Positions 31,478-40,689 are shown, counted from the first letter of the stretch. The stretch is 64,000 nt of DNA from Saccharopolyspora erythraea (GCF_018141105.1 NZ_CP054839.1:868001-932000); one strand, 5' to 3'. Program-made: numbers and translations. The notes: generated by a model from the sequence alone, not told the origin.

Positions 31478-33274
31478 ATGAGTGCCTCTGTGTTGACCGC
31501 TGTGGCCTGGCCCTACGCCAACGGTCCGCGGCACATCGGCCACGTCTCCGGCTTCGGTGTGCCCTCCGACGTCTTCTCGCGCTACCAGCGAATGGCGGGC
31601 AACCGGGTGCTCATGGTGTCCGGGACCGACGAGCACGGCACCCCGATCTCGGTCCAGGCCGACAAGGAGGGCCTGAGCACCCGCGAGCTCGCCGACAAGT
31701 ACAACCGGGTGATCACCGAGGACCTCCAGGGACTCGGGCTGTCCTACGACCTGTTCACCCGGACCACCACCGGCAACCACTACGAGGTCGTGCAGCAGAT
31801 CTTCCTCGCGCTGCACCGCAACGGCTACATCGTCCCGAAGACGACCACCGGCGCGATCAGCCCGAGCACCGGCCGCACGCTGCCGGACCGCTACATCGAG
31901 GGCACCTGCCCGATCTGCGGCTACGACGGCGCGCGCGGCGACCAGTGCGACAACTGCGGCAACCAGCTCGACCCGGCCGAGCTGATCAACCCGGTCTCCC
32001 GGATCAACGGCGAGAAGCCCGACTTCGTCGAGACCGAGCACCTGTTCCTCGACCTCTCGGCGTTCACCGAGTCGCTGGGCAAGTGGCTCTCCACCCGCAC
32101 CGGCTGGCGGTCCAACGTCCTGAAGTTCACCCAGAACCTGGTCGAGGACATGCGGCCCCGGGCGATCAGCCGCGACCTGGACTGGGGCGTGCCGATCCCG
32201 CTGGACGGCTGGCGCGACCAGTCGATGAAGCGCCTCTACGTCTGGTTCGACGCCGTCATCGGCTACTTCTCGGCCAGCGTGGAGTGGGCCCGCCGCACCG
32301 GCGACCGCGACGCCTGGAAGCAGTTCTGGACCGACCCCTCGGCCCAGGGCTACTACTTCATGGGCAAGGACAACATCACCTTCCACGCCCAGATCTGGCC
32401 CGCGCTGCTGATGGGCCACAACGGCCAGGGCGACAAGGGCGGCGAGGTCGGCCCGTTCGGGCAGCTCAACCTGCCCGACGAGATCGTCTCCAGCGAGTTC
32501 CTCACCATGAGCGGCTCGAAGTTCTCGACCTCGCGCGGCACCGTAATCTACGTGCGCGACTTCCTGCGCGAGTTCGGCCCGGACACCCTGCGCTACTTCA
32601 TCTCGGTGGCAGGCCCCGAGAACCAGGACACCGACTTCACCTGGGACGAGTTCGTCCGCCGCACCAACTTCGAGCTGGCCAACGAGTGGGGCAACCTGGT
32701 CAACCGCTCGGTGTCGATGGCCGCGAAGAACAACGGCGCGGTACCGGCGCCGACCGCCCCGAAGGCCGCTGACGAGGAGCTGAAGGCCCTGTCGCGCAAC
32801 GCCTTCGAGACCGTCGGCGCGAACCTGCAGCGGTCCCGGTTCAAGCTCGCCGCGCAGGAGGCCATGCGGGTCGTCTCGGCGGCCAACAAGTACCTGTCCG
32901 ACCAGGAGCCGTGGAAGCTCAAGGACGACCCCGACCGCCGCGACGCGGTGCTGCACACCGCGCTGCAGGTGGTCTCCGACGCCAACACGCTGCTCACGCC
33001 CTTCCTGCCGCACTCCGCGCAGAAGGTGCACGAGCTGCTCGGCGGCACCGGCGTCTGGTCGGCGCAGCCGGAGCTGCGGGAGGTGTCCGACCTGGACGTC
33101 CCCGAGCGCGAGTACCCGGTGCTGATGGGCGACTACGCCGCCGAGCAGGCGAGCTGGGAGTCCAAGGAGATCGAGGTCGGACGTCCGCTGCACAAGCCGA
33201 CACCGCTGTTCGCCAAGCTCGACGCGGCGCTGGGCGAGACGGGGCCGGAGTGGGCGCCGATCGAGAAGGCGTGA
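31478..33274 (+). CDS. metG: Methionyl-tRNA synthetase
   Basis: The 598 residues charge tRNA-Met. The HIGH motif is in [12 protein letters not shown] (residues about 15-26). Four zinc-binding cysteines form [18 protein letters not shown] near residue 150. The KMSKS loop is [12 protein letters not shown]. The anticodon-binding domain contains [20 protein letters not shown]. There is no C-terminal EMAP domain. TAGGCT lies 7 bases before ATG 31478, predicting a leaderless mRNA. Synteny matches Rv1007c, although orientation relative to tatD differs. Confidence 0.97.
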   Translation: MSASVLTAVAWPYANGPRHIGHVSGFGVPSDVFSRYQRMAGNRVLMVSGTDEHGTPISVQADKEGLSTRELADKYNRVITEDLQGLGLSYDLFTRTTTGNHYEVVQQIFLALHRNGYIVPKTTTGAISPSTGRTLPDRYIEGTCPICGYDGARGDQCDNCGNQLDPAELINPVSRINGEKPDFVETEHLFLDLSAFTESLGKWLSTRTGWRSNVLKFTQNLVEDMRPRAISRDLDWGVPIPLDGWRDQSMKRLYVWFDAVIGYFSASVEWARRTGDRDAWKQFWTDPSAQGYYFMGKDNITFHAQIWPALLMGHNGQGDKGGEVGPFGQLNLPDEIVSSEFLTMSGSKFSTSRGTVIYVRDFLREFGPDTLRYFISVAGPENQDTDFTWDEFVRRTNFELANEWGNLVNRSVSMAAKNNGAVPAPTAPKAADEELKALSRNAFETVGANLQRSRFKLAAQEAMRVVSAANKYLSDQEPWKLKDDPDRRDAVLHTALQVVSDANTLLTPFLPHSAQKVHELLGGTGVWSAQPELREVSDLDVPEREYPVLMGDYAAEQASWESKEIEVGRPLHKPTPLFAKLDAALGETGPEWAPIEKA

Positions 33275-33302
33275 GGCGTAGTCCGCCGCTGCCGTGACGA
33301 CT

Positions 33303-33333
33303 GGGCACTCCCGGGTGGATTCCGGGAGTGCCC
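33303..33333 (+). terminator. Perfect 12-bp hairpin after metG
   Basis: GGGCACTCCCGG, 7-base loop, CCGGGAGTGCCC, 28 bases after the metG stop and 20 bases before tatD. There is no U-tract. It may also limit read-through into tatD. Confidence 0.65.
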
Positions 33334-33353
33334 TGCTGATTGTGGAGGGTTGG

Positions 33354-34235
33354 ATGAGCAAGCGGGACAGCAGGCGCGAGCTGCCGCCGGCGCCGGAGGC
33401 GCTGCCGGCGTCCGCGGTGGACTCGCACACCCACCTCGACGCCTGCGGCGCTTCGACGGCCGATGACGTGCGGGCCATCGTGGATCGCGCGCAGGCCGCG
33501 GGCGTCGGCCGGGTCGTCACGGTGGCCGACGACATCGCCTCCGCCCGCTGGGCGGCCGATGCGTCCACATGGGACCACCGCGTGTTCGCCGCGGTGGCGC
33601 TGCACCCCACCCGCACCAAGGACTTCGACGAAGGCGACCGCGAGGCGCTGGAGGAGCTCTCGCGGCACCCGCGCGTGGTCGCTGTCGGCGAGACCGGTCT
33701 GGACTACTACTGGGACTACTCGCCGCCGGAGCCGCAGCAGGAGGCCTTCCGATGGCACATCGACCTCGCCAAGAGGGTCGGCAAGCCGCTGATGATCCAC
33801 GACCGCGAGGCCCACGAGGACATCCTGCGCATCCTGGACGAGGAAGGCGCCCCGTCGACGGTGGTCTTCCACTGCTTCTCCGGCGACGCCGACTTCGCGC
33901 GCAGGTGCGTCGACGCGGGCTACGTGCTGTCCTTCGCGGGCACCGCGACCTTCCGCAACGCCCAGGCGCTGCACGAGGCGGCCCGGCTCGTCCCGGCCGA
34001 GCAGATGCTCGTGGAGACCGACGCCCCGTTCCTCACCCCGCACCCGTACCGCGGCAGGCCCAATGAGCCGTACTGCGCGAATTACACCCTTCGGGCGCTC
34101 GCTGAACTCCGTGGGGTGAGCGTCGAGGAACTGGTTGTAGCCACGACCGAGACCGCCGAACGGACCTTCCGGCTCGGCGAAGTGGCGCAGAACCGGTCGA
34201 ACCAGGTCGGAGCGGGCGGTTCCGGCACGTTGTGA
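33354..34235 (+). CDS. tatD: TatD-family metal-dependent deoxyribonuclease
   Basis: The 293 residues start at ATG 33354, with GGAGGG 5 bases upstream. The TIM-barrel amidohydrolase motifs are present: VDSHTHLDAC (two His metal ligands), AVGETGLDYYWDYSPPEPQQ (Glu ligand), PLMIHDREAH, VFHCFSGDADFARRC and MLVETDAPFLTPHPYRGRPN. TatD acts as a 3'-5' exonuclease in DNA repair and quality control. The tatD-rpfB-rsmA-ispE order matches Rv1008-Rv1011, interrupted here by metNIQ. Confidence 0.95.
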   Translation: MSKRDSRRELPPAPEALPASAVDSHTHLDACGASTADDVRAIVDRAQAAGVGRVVTVADDIASARWAADASTWDHRVFAAVALHPTRTKDFDEGDREALEELSRHPRVVAVGETGLDYYWDYSPPEPQQEAFRWHIDLAKRVGKPLMIHDREAHEDILRILDEEGAPSTVVFHCFSGDADFARRCVDAGYVLSFAGTATFRNAQALHEAARLVPAEQMLVETDAPFLTPHPYRGRPNEPYCANYTLRALAELRGVSVEELVVATTETAERTFRLGEVAQNRSNQVGAGGSGTL

Positions 34236-34412
34236 CATAGCGCAAAGAGTCACTCATAGCTACGAAACTTGCCCGATACGTGCCTTGGGCTTGGGCCGTT
34301 CGGCGCAATGGGGTGACAGCCTTCCAGTCCAAGGTGAAGATCATCTGTGACTCACGGTACGAAGTTGCGCCGCAAAACGGGGTAATGCAACTCACAGCGC
34401 GAATCCGGGTTC

Positions 34413-34441
34413 TTGGCAGCACCTCCTGATCACGCTAGAGT
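34413..34441 (+). promoter_or_regulatory. rpfB promoter
   Basis: TTGGCA (34413-34418), 17-base spacer, TAGAGT (34436-34441). Predicted transcription start is near 34448, leaving a leader of about 260 bases before GTG 34708. Confidence 0.6.
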
Positions 34442-34679
34442 CTCGGCCTCGTAACCGATGACAAAGCGGTCGTCGGGAACACCCGCTAGTCGCCGCCGGT
34501 GTCCGTCGGGGAAGCCGGATCCGCGAACCAGCCACGGTTCGGGGTCGGCTAGGACGGCGCTTGGCTACGGGAGTCGGACGCAAAACGAAGCACGAAGGTT
34601 ATGCGCAACCGTGCTGGGGATGAACGGTGTCCGGTCGTGGATGAACACGGCCGCCGGACACGTCCCCTGCCGGAGCGCT

Positions 34680-34698
34680 ACTTCCGCCTTCGGGAGGT
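34680..34698 (+). promoter_or_regulatory. Hairpin masking the rpfB Shine-Dalgarno site
   Basis: ACTTCC (34680-34685) pairs with GGAGGT (34693-34698; one T-G wobble) around a 7-base loop. GGAGGT is the rpfB ribosome-binding site, 9 bases before the GTG. Closed, the hairpin would block translation. Confidence 0.5.
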
Positions 34699-34707
34699 AA
34701 CGACCCT

Positions 34708-36267
34708 GTGAACGGACGCGGCACGCCCGGTTCGCATACCGGATATCCCGGATATGACGAGGCCTACTGGGCCGATTCCTTCGACGCATCAACGGACTGG
34801 TTCACCCCGGTCGGCGGGCAGGTGCAGCAGCCGGGACACCCGGCGCAGCACGACGCCTGGGCGGCCGAGATGACAGCCCGCCACAGCGCCGTAGGTGTGC
34901 TCGACCGGCCGGACTCCCGGCCGTACCCGGCCTACCCGGCCGAGGACCACCCCAGCTTCCCGCCCGGTGCGCTGGAGATCACCCCGCAGGACATCTTCGA
35001 CGCGCTCGGGCCGCAGGCCGAGGACATGCTCGCCACGGCCGAGATCGACGTCGACGAGGTCATCCGCCTCATCAACGCCGAGACCACGGTGCTGCCGCCG
35101 CTGGTCATCCCGGACACCGTCCCCGAGACCGACGGTGCCGACGGCCCGCCGCCGGAGGTCGTCGAGGCGATCAGCTCCTGGAAGCGCACCTTCCTCAAGG
35201 GCGCGGTCACCGCGGTCATCCTGACCATGACCGGCACCGGTGGCGCCGCCGCCGCGATGGACAAGTCCGTCACGGTCGAGGTCGACGGCCAGGAGCGGAC
35301 CGTCAACACCTGGGACAGCACCGTCGGCGAGGTCCTCGAGGACGAGGGCATCAAGGTCGGCGAGCACGACGCGCTCAGCCCGTCGCCGACCTCCAAGATC
35401 GACCACGGCGACACCATCACGCTCGACCGCGGCAGGCTGCTCAAGCTGACCGTCGACGGCGAGCAGCGCGAGCAGTGGGTCCGCTCGGTCACCGTCGACC
35501 AGGCGCTGCGCCAGCTCGGCGTGCGCGCCGACGGGGCGTGGCTGTCGGCCAACCGCGCGATGGCGGTGCCCGAGCAGGGCATGGACCTGGTCGTCAAGAC
35601 CAAGAAGTCGATCACCGTCTTCGACGGCGCCAACGAGCCCCGCCGGCTCGACACCACCGCGGTCACGGTCGACGAGCTGATCAAGGAGCAGAAGCTCGAC
35701 ATCGGGCCGGAGGACCACGTCACCCCCGGCTCCGACCAGAAGATCACCGACGGCGCCGATGTCCGCATCGACCGGACCGGCAGCACCGTGATCAACGTGA
35801 CCACCCCGATCCCGCCGCCGGTCCAGGAGATCGTGGACAACACGATGTTCAAGGGCGAGGAGAAGGTCGAGAAGCCGGGCGCGCCCGGCGAGAAGATCGT
35901 CTTCACCCGGGTCACCACCCGCAACGGCGAGGAGACCGACCGCGAGGCCGTCGGCGAGAAGATCATCAAGCCGGCCGAGCCGAAGGTCGTGCGCGTCGGC
36001 GGCAAGCCGTCGCCGGACAGCGCCGTGTGGGACAAGCTGGTGCAGTGCGAGGCCACCGGCAACTGGGCGATGAACTCGGGCAACGGCTACTACGGCGGCC
36101 TGCAGTTCGACAAGAGGACCTGGGACGCCAACGGCGGTTCGCAGTACGCCGCCTACCCGCACCAGGCGAGCCGGGAGCAGCAGATCGCGGTCGCGACCAA
36201 GGTCCGCGACTCCCGCGGCGGCTACGGCGCCTGGCCGCACTGCTCGTCCAAGCTCAACCTGGACTGA
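34708..36267 (+). CDS. rpfB: Resuscitation-promoting factor RpfB
   Basis: A 519-residue membrane-anchored, lysozyme-like muralytic enzyme that promotes exit from dormancy. About 160 cytoplasmic residues, Tyr/Pro/Asp-rich, precede one membrane segment (FLKGAVTAVILTMTGTGGAA, residues 161-180). Three DUF348 domains (about 187-350), a G5 domain (about 360-430) and the catalytic RPF domain (about 440-519) follow. The catalytic Glu is in WDKLVQCEATGNW, and the disulfide Cys pair is QCE and PHCSS. The long N terminus is much longer than in mycobacterial RpfB. GTG 34708 is supported by GGGAGGT. Confidence 0.95.
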   Translation: MNGRGTPGSHTGYPGYDEAYWADSFDASTDWFTPVGGQVQQPGHPAQHDAWAAEMTARHSAVGVLDRPDSRPYPAYPAEDHPSFPPGALEITPQDIFDALGPQAEDMLATAEIDVDEVIRLINAETTVLPPLVIPDTVPETDGADGPPPEVVEAISSWKRTFLKGAVTAVILTMTGTGGAAAAMDKSVTVEVDGQERTVNTWDSTVGEVLEDEGIKVGEHDALSPSPTSKIDHGDTITLDRGRLLKLTVDGEQREQWVRSVTVDQALRQLGVRADGAWLSANRAMAVPEQGMDLVVKTKKSITVFDGANEPRRLDTTAVTVDELIKEQKLDIGPEDHVTPGSDQKITDGADVRIDRTGSTVINVTTPIPPPVQEIVDNTMFKGEEKVEKPGAPGEKIVFTRVTTRNGEETDREAVGEKIIKPAEPKVVRVGGKPSPDSAVWDKLVQCEATGNWAMNSGNGYYGGLQFDKRTWDANGGSQYAAYPHQASREQQIAVATKVRDSRGGYGAWPHCSSKLNLD

Positions 36268-36286
36268 CCCCGACGCGGGCGTGCTC

Positions 36287-36334
36287 AACGCGTGTCCCGT
36301 TCCCTGCGCTGCGGGGAACGGGACACGCGTTTTC
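36287..36334 (+). terminator. Strong intrinsic terminator between rpfB and rsmA
   Basis: AACGCGTGTCCCGTTCCC pairs perfectly over 18 bp with the strand ending ACACGCGTT, around a 9-base loop, and runs into TTTT. This is the longest perfect terminator stem in the window. Confidence 0.92.
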
Positions 36335-36387
36335 CGGTTCCAGGGCTGGTGCGCCGGGTCGCCATGAACGCGGGTGCGCGGCCCGGG

Positions 36388-36393
36388 TACTTT
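36388..36393 (+). promoter_or_regulatory. -10 element for leaderless rsmA
   Basis: TACTTT lies 6 bases before GTG 36400. A weak -35-like TGAACG (36365-36370) is 17 bases further upstream. It lies after the rpfB terminator, so rsmA can be expressed alone. Confidence 0.45.
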
Positions 36394-36399
36394 TTCGGT

Positions 36400-37386
36400 G
36401 TGGATGACCAGCGCAGACCCGAAGGGTGGACACCCGGGCAGGGGGCCGGCGAGCAGGGGATCGCGGCTTCCGGTGATCGTGCCGCCGACCCGGGGACCGC
36501 GGAAGCGCATCCGGGGGCTGCGACGGCCGGTGCCCGGTTGCTCGGGCCCGCCGACGTGCGCCGGCTCGCCGAGGAGCTGGGCATCCGGCCGACCAAGAAG
36601 CTCGGCCAGAACTTCGTGCACGACCCGAACACGGTGCGCCGCATCGTCGCTTCGGCGTCGCTGACAGCCGAGGACGTCGTCCTCGAGGTCGGACCGGGCC
36701 TCGGATCGCTGACGCTGGCCCTGCTGCCCGTCGCCGGCGCTGTGACGGCGGTGGAGATCGATCCGGTGCTGGCCGCGAGGCTGGAGCGCACCGCGAGCGA
36801 GTACTCCCCGGCGCTGGCCGGCCGGCTGCGCGTGGTGGAGGCCGACGCGATGCGCGTGCGGGCCGAGGCCCTCGGCGACCGCAGCCCCACCGCACTGGTG
36901 GCGAACCTGCCCTACAACGTCGCGGTGCCGGTGGTCCTGCACCTGCTCGCGGAGCTGCCGACCCTGCGGCACGGCCTGGTCATGGTGCAGTCGGAGGTCG
37001 CCGACCGGATGGCGGCCAGGCCGGGCAACCGGACCTACGGCGTCCCGAGCGCGAAGGCGGCGTGGTTCGCCGACGTGCGGCGCGCGGGCCCGGTGCCGCG
37101 CAACGTCTTCTGGCCGGTGCCCAATGTGGACTCCGGGCTGGTGTCGTTCACCCGCGTCGAGCCGCCGTCGGAGGTGGCGCGCGAGGAGGTTTTCCGGGTG
37201 GTCGACGCGGCCTTCGCCCAGCGGCGCAAGACCCTGCGCGCGGCGCTGTCGGGATGGGCGGGCTCGGCGGCGCGAGCGGAGGGGCTGCTGCGCGCGGCCG
37301 GCGTCGACCCGGCCGCGCGGGGCGAGCAGCTGGAGATCACCGACTTCGCCCGGATCGCGGAAGCCGCGAAAGCCGAGCCTGCGTAG
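36400..37386 (+). CDS. rsmA: 16S rRNA dimethyladenosine transferase KsgA
   Basis: The 328 residues dimethylate A1518 and A1519 of 16S rRNA late in ribosome assembly. The KsgA signatures are intact: [20 protein letters not shown], the SAM loop [20 protein letters not shown], and the catalytic NLPYN in [18 protein letters not shown], followed by [13 protein letters not shown] and [13 protein letters not shown]. The frame opens inside the upstream terminator. GTG 36400 is chosen over ATG 36364 because of the TACTTT-N6 spacing, and neither has a good RBS. The first 45 residues are variable and unstructured. Confidence 0.93.
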   Translation: MDDQRRPEGWTPGQGAGEQGIAASGDRAADPGTAEAHPGAATAGARLLGPADVRRLAEELGIRPTKKLGQNFVHDPNTVRRIVASASLTAEDVVLEVGPGLGSLTLALLPVAGAVTAVEIDPVLAARLERTASEYSPALAGRLRVVEADAMRVRAEALGDRSPTALVANLPYNVAVPVVLHLLAELPTLRHGLVMVQSEVADRMAARPGNRTYGVPSAKAAWFADVRRAGPVPRNVFWPVPNVDSGLVSFTRVEPPSEVAREEVFRVVDAAFAQRRKTLRAALSGWAGSAARAEGLLRAAGVDPAARGEQLEITDFARIAEAAKAEPA

Positions 37387-37697
37387 CGCTCATCCGGACG
37401 CTCTGGCAGTCCAAAAGGCTCACGCGTGCCGAGTGGCTGAGCAGGGGTTGTCGCGCTCCCAGGCGATGGGAACCGGGGAGCGCGGGCGGGGTGCCGGCCG
37501 AGGTCCGCGTTCGGGTTGAGACCACTCGATCGGCGGCTTGTCGGCAGTCATCGTTCTGCTACGCAGGGTCACGCCAAACACCTTGGCGGGACTGAAAATT
37601 CCCGCTCGTCCGAGCGTGTGATGTATAGAACGATTTCGGAAAGTGACCACTATCAACTTGCGTGCGGTCCTGCCAGTGGGGTCTACTATTCGGGAAA
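37387..37697. other. Spacer between rsmA and the SAM riboswitch
   Basis: No gene was found. A segment near 37430-37515 superficially resembles the D arm of a class II tRNA, but it does not fold as a tRNA. TACTAT at 37684-37689 is the likely -10 of the riboswitch transcript. Confidence 0.4.
37684..37689 (+). promoter_or_regulatory. -10 element of the metNIQ transcript
   Basis: TACTAT; transcription would begin near 37696, two bases before the first riboswitch stem. No clear -35 at normal spacing (TTGCGT is 20 bases away). Confidence 0.4.
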
Positions 37698-37781
37698 TCC
37701 ATCCCGAGCGGCCGAGAGACCTGGCTCCGCGACGCCGCAGCAACCACCCGATGGGCAGGTGCTAACGCCAGGCCCGATGGA
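37698..37781 (+). ncRNA. SAM riboswitch (SAM-I/IV clan) controlling metNIQ
   Basis: P1 is TCCATC (37698-37703) with GATGGA (37776-37781). The SAM-clan core is readable between them: GAGCGGCCGAGAGACCTGG, then GACGCCGCAGCAACC and AGGTGCTAACGCCAGG. These match the family GAG-GA-CTGGC, GCNGCAACC and GGTGCTAA signatures. CCTGG and CCAGG can also pair. SAM binding would switch off the methionine importer downstream. Assignment between SAM-I and SAM-IV is left open. Confidence 0.85.
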
Positions 37782-38047
37782 GTTGTGGTGTCCAAGACTC
37801 TGGTACGCAGCCCGCACGCACGTGCGCTCCCCGCTGGGCGGGGACGGTCCGGCCGCGGATACCCCAAGTTGCTGTTGACGCAGCGCCGCGTCATCGATCA
37901 CGGGCGACGGACGACGACTGGCTGTCGTCGCGAGGCGTGACTTCGTAGTCCCTCTCCCCGACCCCCTTCCCTTCCGGCCGCCAGGCCGCGCCGCGCGCTG
38001 CGCGGGGCAGGCCCGCGGATCCGGTTTGAGCTGATGCGGAGCCGATC
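37782..38047 (+). other. Riboswitch expression platform and metN leader
   Basis: No gene was found. Several hairpins can form: CCCCGC/GCGGGG near 37830-37845, GACGC/GCGTC near 37878-37893 and GACGACGAC/GTCGTC near 37909-37930. One is presumably the SAM-controlled terminator or RBS mask, but I cannot decide which. Confidence 0.45.
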
Positions 38048-39067
38048 GTGATCACAGTCGAGAACCTCACAAAGTCCTTCCAGCACAACAAGAGCAACGT
38101 CGTCGCCCTGGACGGTGTGTCGATGGAGGTGCCGGCGGGCGCCGTGTGCGGCGTGGTCGGCCCCAGCGGCGCGGGCAAGTCCACTCTGGCCCGTTGCATC
38201 GCCCTGCTGGAGAAGCCCGACAGCGGCGCGATCCGGGTCGACGGCACCGACCTGGTCGCCCTGGACGGCAAGGCCCTGCGCGCCGCGCGCCGCCAGATCG
38301 GCGTTGTGCCGCAAGGCGACTCGCTGCTGCGGCAGCGCACCGCCGCGGGCAACGTCGCGCTTCCGCTGGAGGCGGCGGGGGTGGCCGGGCCGCAGCGCCG
38401 CAGCCGCGTCGGCGAGCTGCTGGACCTGGTCGGGCTGACCGACAAGGCGTCGGTGTACCCCGACCAGCTCTCCGGCGGGCAGCGCCAGCGCATCGCGGTC
38501 GCCCGCGCACTGGCCGCCAAGCCCTCCGTGCTGCTGGCCGACGAGCCGACCTCCGCGCTGGACCCGGGCACGACCGACTCGGTGCTGACGGTCCTGGACC
38601 GCGCCCGCTCCGAGCTGGGCGTCACCGTCCTGGTGGTCACCCACGACATGGCCGTGGTGCGCCGGATCGCCGACGACGTCGCCGTGCTGGAGCAGGGCCG
38701 CGTGGTCGAGCACGGCAAGGTGCTCGACCTGGTCGCCGAGCCCGGCAGCCGGATCGGCGAGACGCTGCTGCCCGAGACCGGCCAGGCCGACCTGCTCAGG
38801 CCGTCGAAGAACGGCCACGACGTGGTCGCAGAGGTGGTCCTGGTCGGCTTCGCCGCCGTGGGCGCCCTGCTGCCCGAGGCCTCCAGCCGGTTCGGCGTCG
38901 AGCTGTCCATCCTGGGCGGCGGCCTGACCAGGCTAGGTGAGACGCCGGTGGCCAAGTTCAAGGTCGGCCTCAGCGGTGAGCGCGCGGAGTCGGCGCTGAA
39001 GTGGATGGTCGAGCGTGATGCGCACGTGCGTCGTGCGCCGGTCTGTGTTGACGGAGCTGCTGCGTGA
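38048..39067 (+). CDS. metN: Methionine ABC transporter ATP-binding protein
   Basis: The 339 residues carry Walker A GPSGAGKSTLARC (near residue 40), signature QLSGGQRQRIAVARAL, Walker B VLLADEPTSALDP and His switch VVTHDMAVVRRIA. The C-terminal NIL domain (about residues 265-330, ending GGGLTRLGETPVAKFKVGLS) binds methionine and gives feedback inhibition of uptake in this family. The gene is preceded by a SAM riboswitch and overlaps metI by four bases. Confidence 0.95.
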   Translation: MITVENLTKSFQHNKSNVVALDGVSMEVPAGAVCGVVGPSGAGKSTLARCIALLEKPDSGAIRVDGTDLVALDGKALRAARRQIGVVPQGDSLLRQRTAAGNVALPLEAAGVAGPQRRSRVGELLDLVGLTDKASVYPDQLSGGQRQRIAVARALAAKPSVLLADEPTSALDPGTTDSVLTVLDRARSELGVTVLVVTHDMAVVRRIADDVAVLEQGRVVEHGKVLDLVAEPGSRIGETLLPETGQADLLRPSKNGHDVVAEVVLVGFAAVGALLPEASSRFGVELSILGGGLTRLGETPVAKFKVGLSGERAESALKWMVERDAHVRRAPVCVDGAAA

Positions 39068-39750
39068 GTGATGCGACCCCCTGGTCGGAGGTCCTGGAAC
39101 TACTGGGGGAGGCGACTGGCCAAACCCTCTACATGGTGCTGGTCTCCACCCTGCTGGCGGTGGCCGGAGGACTGCCGCTCGGAGTGCTGCTGCACCTGAC
39201 ATCGCCCACCGGGCTGAGCCCGAGACCCGTGCTCTACCGCGTCCTGGGCGTGGTCGTGGACGTGGTGCGCTCGGTGCCCTTCGTGGTGCTGCTGGTCGTG
39301 CTCGCCTCGTTCACCCGGCTGCTGATCGGCACCTCGATCGGCAGTACCGCGGTGATCGTCCCGCTGACGATCGGTGCCGTCCCGTTCTTCGCCCGGCTGA
39401 CCCAGAACGCGATCCGCGAGGTGAGCTTCACCGTCGTGGAGGCCGCGATCACCACCGGGTCGAGCCGGCTGCGCATCGTGTGGACGGTGCTGCTCGGCGA
39501 GGCGCGGGCGGCGCTGGTCGGTGCGGTCGGCGTGACGGCGGTGGCGCTGATCGGCTACGCGGCGATGGCGGGCGCCATCGGTGGCGGCGGCCTGGGCACC
39601 ACCGCCATCCAGGACGGCTACCAGGGCTACGACGACCGGATCCTGTACGGCTCCGTGGTCGTCCTCGGCGTGCTCGCCTTCGCGATGCAGCTGATCACCG
39701 ACATCGCGGCGAAGGTCGTCGACCGGCGCCGTTCCGCGAACCTCTCGTGA
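39064..39750 (+). CDS. metI: Methionine ABC transporter permease
   Basis: A 228-residue protein with five membrane segments and the BPD_transp_1 coupling loop EAAITTGSSRLRIVWTVLLG followed by GEARAALVGAVGVTAVALIG. TLYMVLVSTLLAVAGGLPLG and PFVVLLVVLASFTRLLIGTS match MetI. It overlaps metN by ATGA and is followed by metQ after 64 bases. It forms the membrane channel for D/L-methionine. Confidence 0.94.
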   Translation: MSDATPWSEVLELLGEATGQTLYMVLVSTLLAVAGGLPLGVLLHLTSPTGLSPRPVLYRVLGVVVDVVRSVPFVVLLVVLASFTRLLIGTSIGSTAVIVPLTIGAVPFFARLTQNAIREVSFTVVEAAITTGSSRLRIVWTVLLGEARAALVGAVGVTAVALIGYAAMAGAIGGGGLGTTAIQDGYQGYDDRILYGSVVVLGVLAFAMQLITDIAAKVVDRRRSANLS

Positions 39751-39814
39751 GCGGGCGGCCTGGTCGACCACCGGGCCGCCGCCCGAGCTGAAAGTCCAGA
39801 AAGGACACCAATCG

Positions 39815-40621
39815 ATGCGTGCCCGTCTTGCCGCCGTGGTGGCGGTGTCCGCCTTCGCGCTGGCCGCCTGCGGTGGGTCCGACGCCGCCGAGGACCCGAA
39901 CGCCCCGATCTCGGTCGCGGTCAGCCCGCAGCCGCACGGGGAGATCCTGGAGTACGTCGACCGGGAGCTGGCCCCCAAGGCCGGGATCGACCTGGAGATC
40001 GAGAAGTTCGACGACTACAACCGCCCGAACGAGGCGGTCGCCAACGGCGAGATCGACGCCAACTACTTCCAGCACATCCCCTACCTCGACCAGTACAAGT
40101 CCGAGCGCGGCGGTGACCTGGTGTGGGTGGAGCCGGTACACCTGGAGCCGCTGGCGGTCTACTCCAAGCAGTTCAAGTCGGTGCAGGAGCTGCCCAACGG
40201 CGCCACCGTCACGCTGTCCAACGACCCGGCCAACCAGTTCCGCGGCCTGAAGCTGCTGGAGACCAACGGCCTGGTCAAGCTCAAGCCGGAGGCGGCCGTG
40301 GGCACCCGGCTGGACGCGGCCATCGCGGAGAACCCGAAGAACATCCAGTTCAAGGACCTCTCGCCGGACCAGCTCCCGCGCTCGGTCGACGACGCCGCGG
40401 CCGCGGTGGTCAACGGCAACTACGCGCTCAAGGCCAACCTCGAGAACCCCATCGCGGTCGAGAGCGCGCAGGACAACCCGTACGCGAACGGCCTGGTGAC
40501 CAGCTCGAAGCTGGTGCAGGACCCGCGGATCAAGAAGCTGGCCGAGATCCTGCGCTCGCCCGAGGTCAAGGACTACATCAACCGCACCTACGGTGGCGTG
40601 GGCGTGACCCCCGCCTCCTGA
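39815..40621 (+). CDS. metQ: Methionine-binding lipoprotein
   Basis: The 268 residues include a lipoprotein signal ending in the lipobox LAAC (Cys about 19), then [10 protein letters not shown]. The NlpA/MetQ fold is visible in [60 protein letters not shown], and the ligand-contacting [11 protein letters not shown] near residue 205. It captures methionine outside the membrane for MetNI. It is last in the riboswitch-controlled operon, before a strong hairpin. Confidence 0.95.
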   Translation: MRARLAAVVAVSAFALAACGGSDAAEDPNAPISVAVSPQPHGEILEYVDRELAPKAGIDLEIEKFDDYNRPNEAVANGEIDANYFQHIPYLDQYKSERGGDLVWVEPVHLEPLAVYSKQFKSVQELPNGATVTLSNDPANQFRGLKLLETNGLVKLKPEAAVGTRLDAAIAENPKNIQFKDLSPDQLPRSVDDAAAAVVNGNYALKANLENPIAVESAQDNPYANGLVTSSKLVQDPRIKKLAEILRSPEVKDYINRTYGGVGVTPAS

Positions 40622-40654
40622 TCGCGGCACTTCGACCGCCGGCCACGGCGGTTC

Positions 40655-40689
40655 CCGACGCCCCGCAGGCACGTCCTGCGGGGCGTCGG
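40655..40689 (+). terminator. Terminator of metNIQ
   Basis: CCGACGCCCCGCAGG and CCTGCGGGGCGTCGG form a perfect 15-bp stem with loop CACGT, 33 bases after the metQ stop. Confidence 0.85.

Larger units (their letters stand above)
34236..34707 (+). other. 472-bp spacer: promoter and long rpfB leader
   Basis: No coding frame is convincing. It holds a good promoter at 34413-34441, a roughly 260-base untranslated leader with hairpins at 34627-34661 (GTGTCCGG/CCGGACAC) and 34680-34698, and near the tatD end GTGAC (34232) and GTCAC (34249) in inverted orientation. In M. tuberculosis the rpfB operon also has a regulatory RNA leader. Confidence 0.6.

Noticed and set aside
34421-34428. ACCTCCTG, an anti-Shine-Dalgarno-like match able to pair with the rpfB RBS over 8 bases
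   Set aside because: It lies in the spacer of the predicted rpfB promoter (TTGGCA-N17-TAGAGT), so it would not be in the mRNA from that promoter.
34448-34707. A c-di-AMP (ydaO) riboswitch upstream of rpfB
   Set aside because: ydaO elements precede some rpf genes, but I could not find the conserved core here.
37430-37515. tRNA-like stretch (CCGAGTGGCTGAGCAGG)
   Set aside because: The D-arm-like start is not followed by a proper anticodon stem or a TTCRANY T loop.
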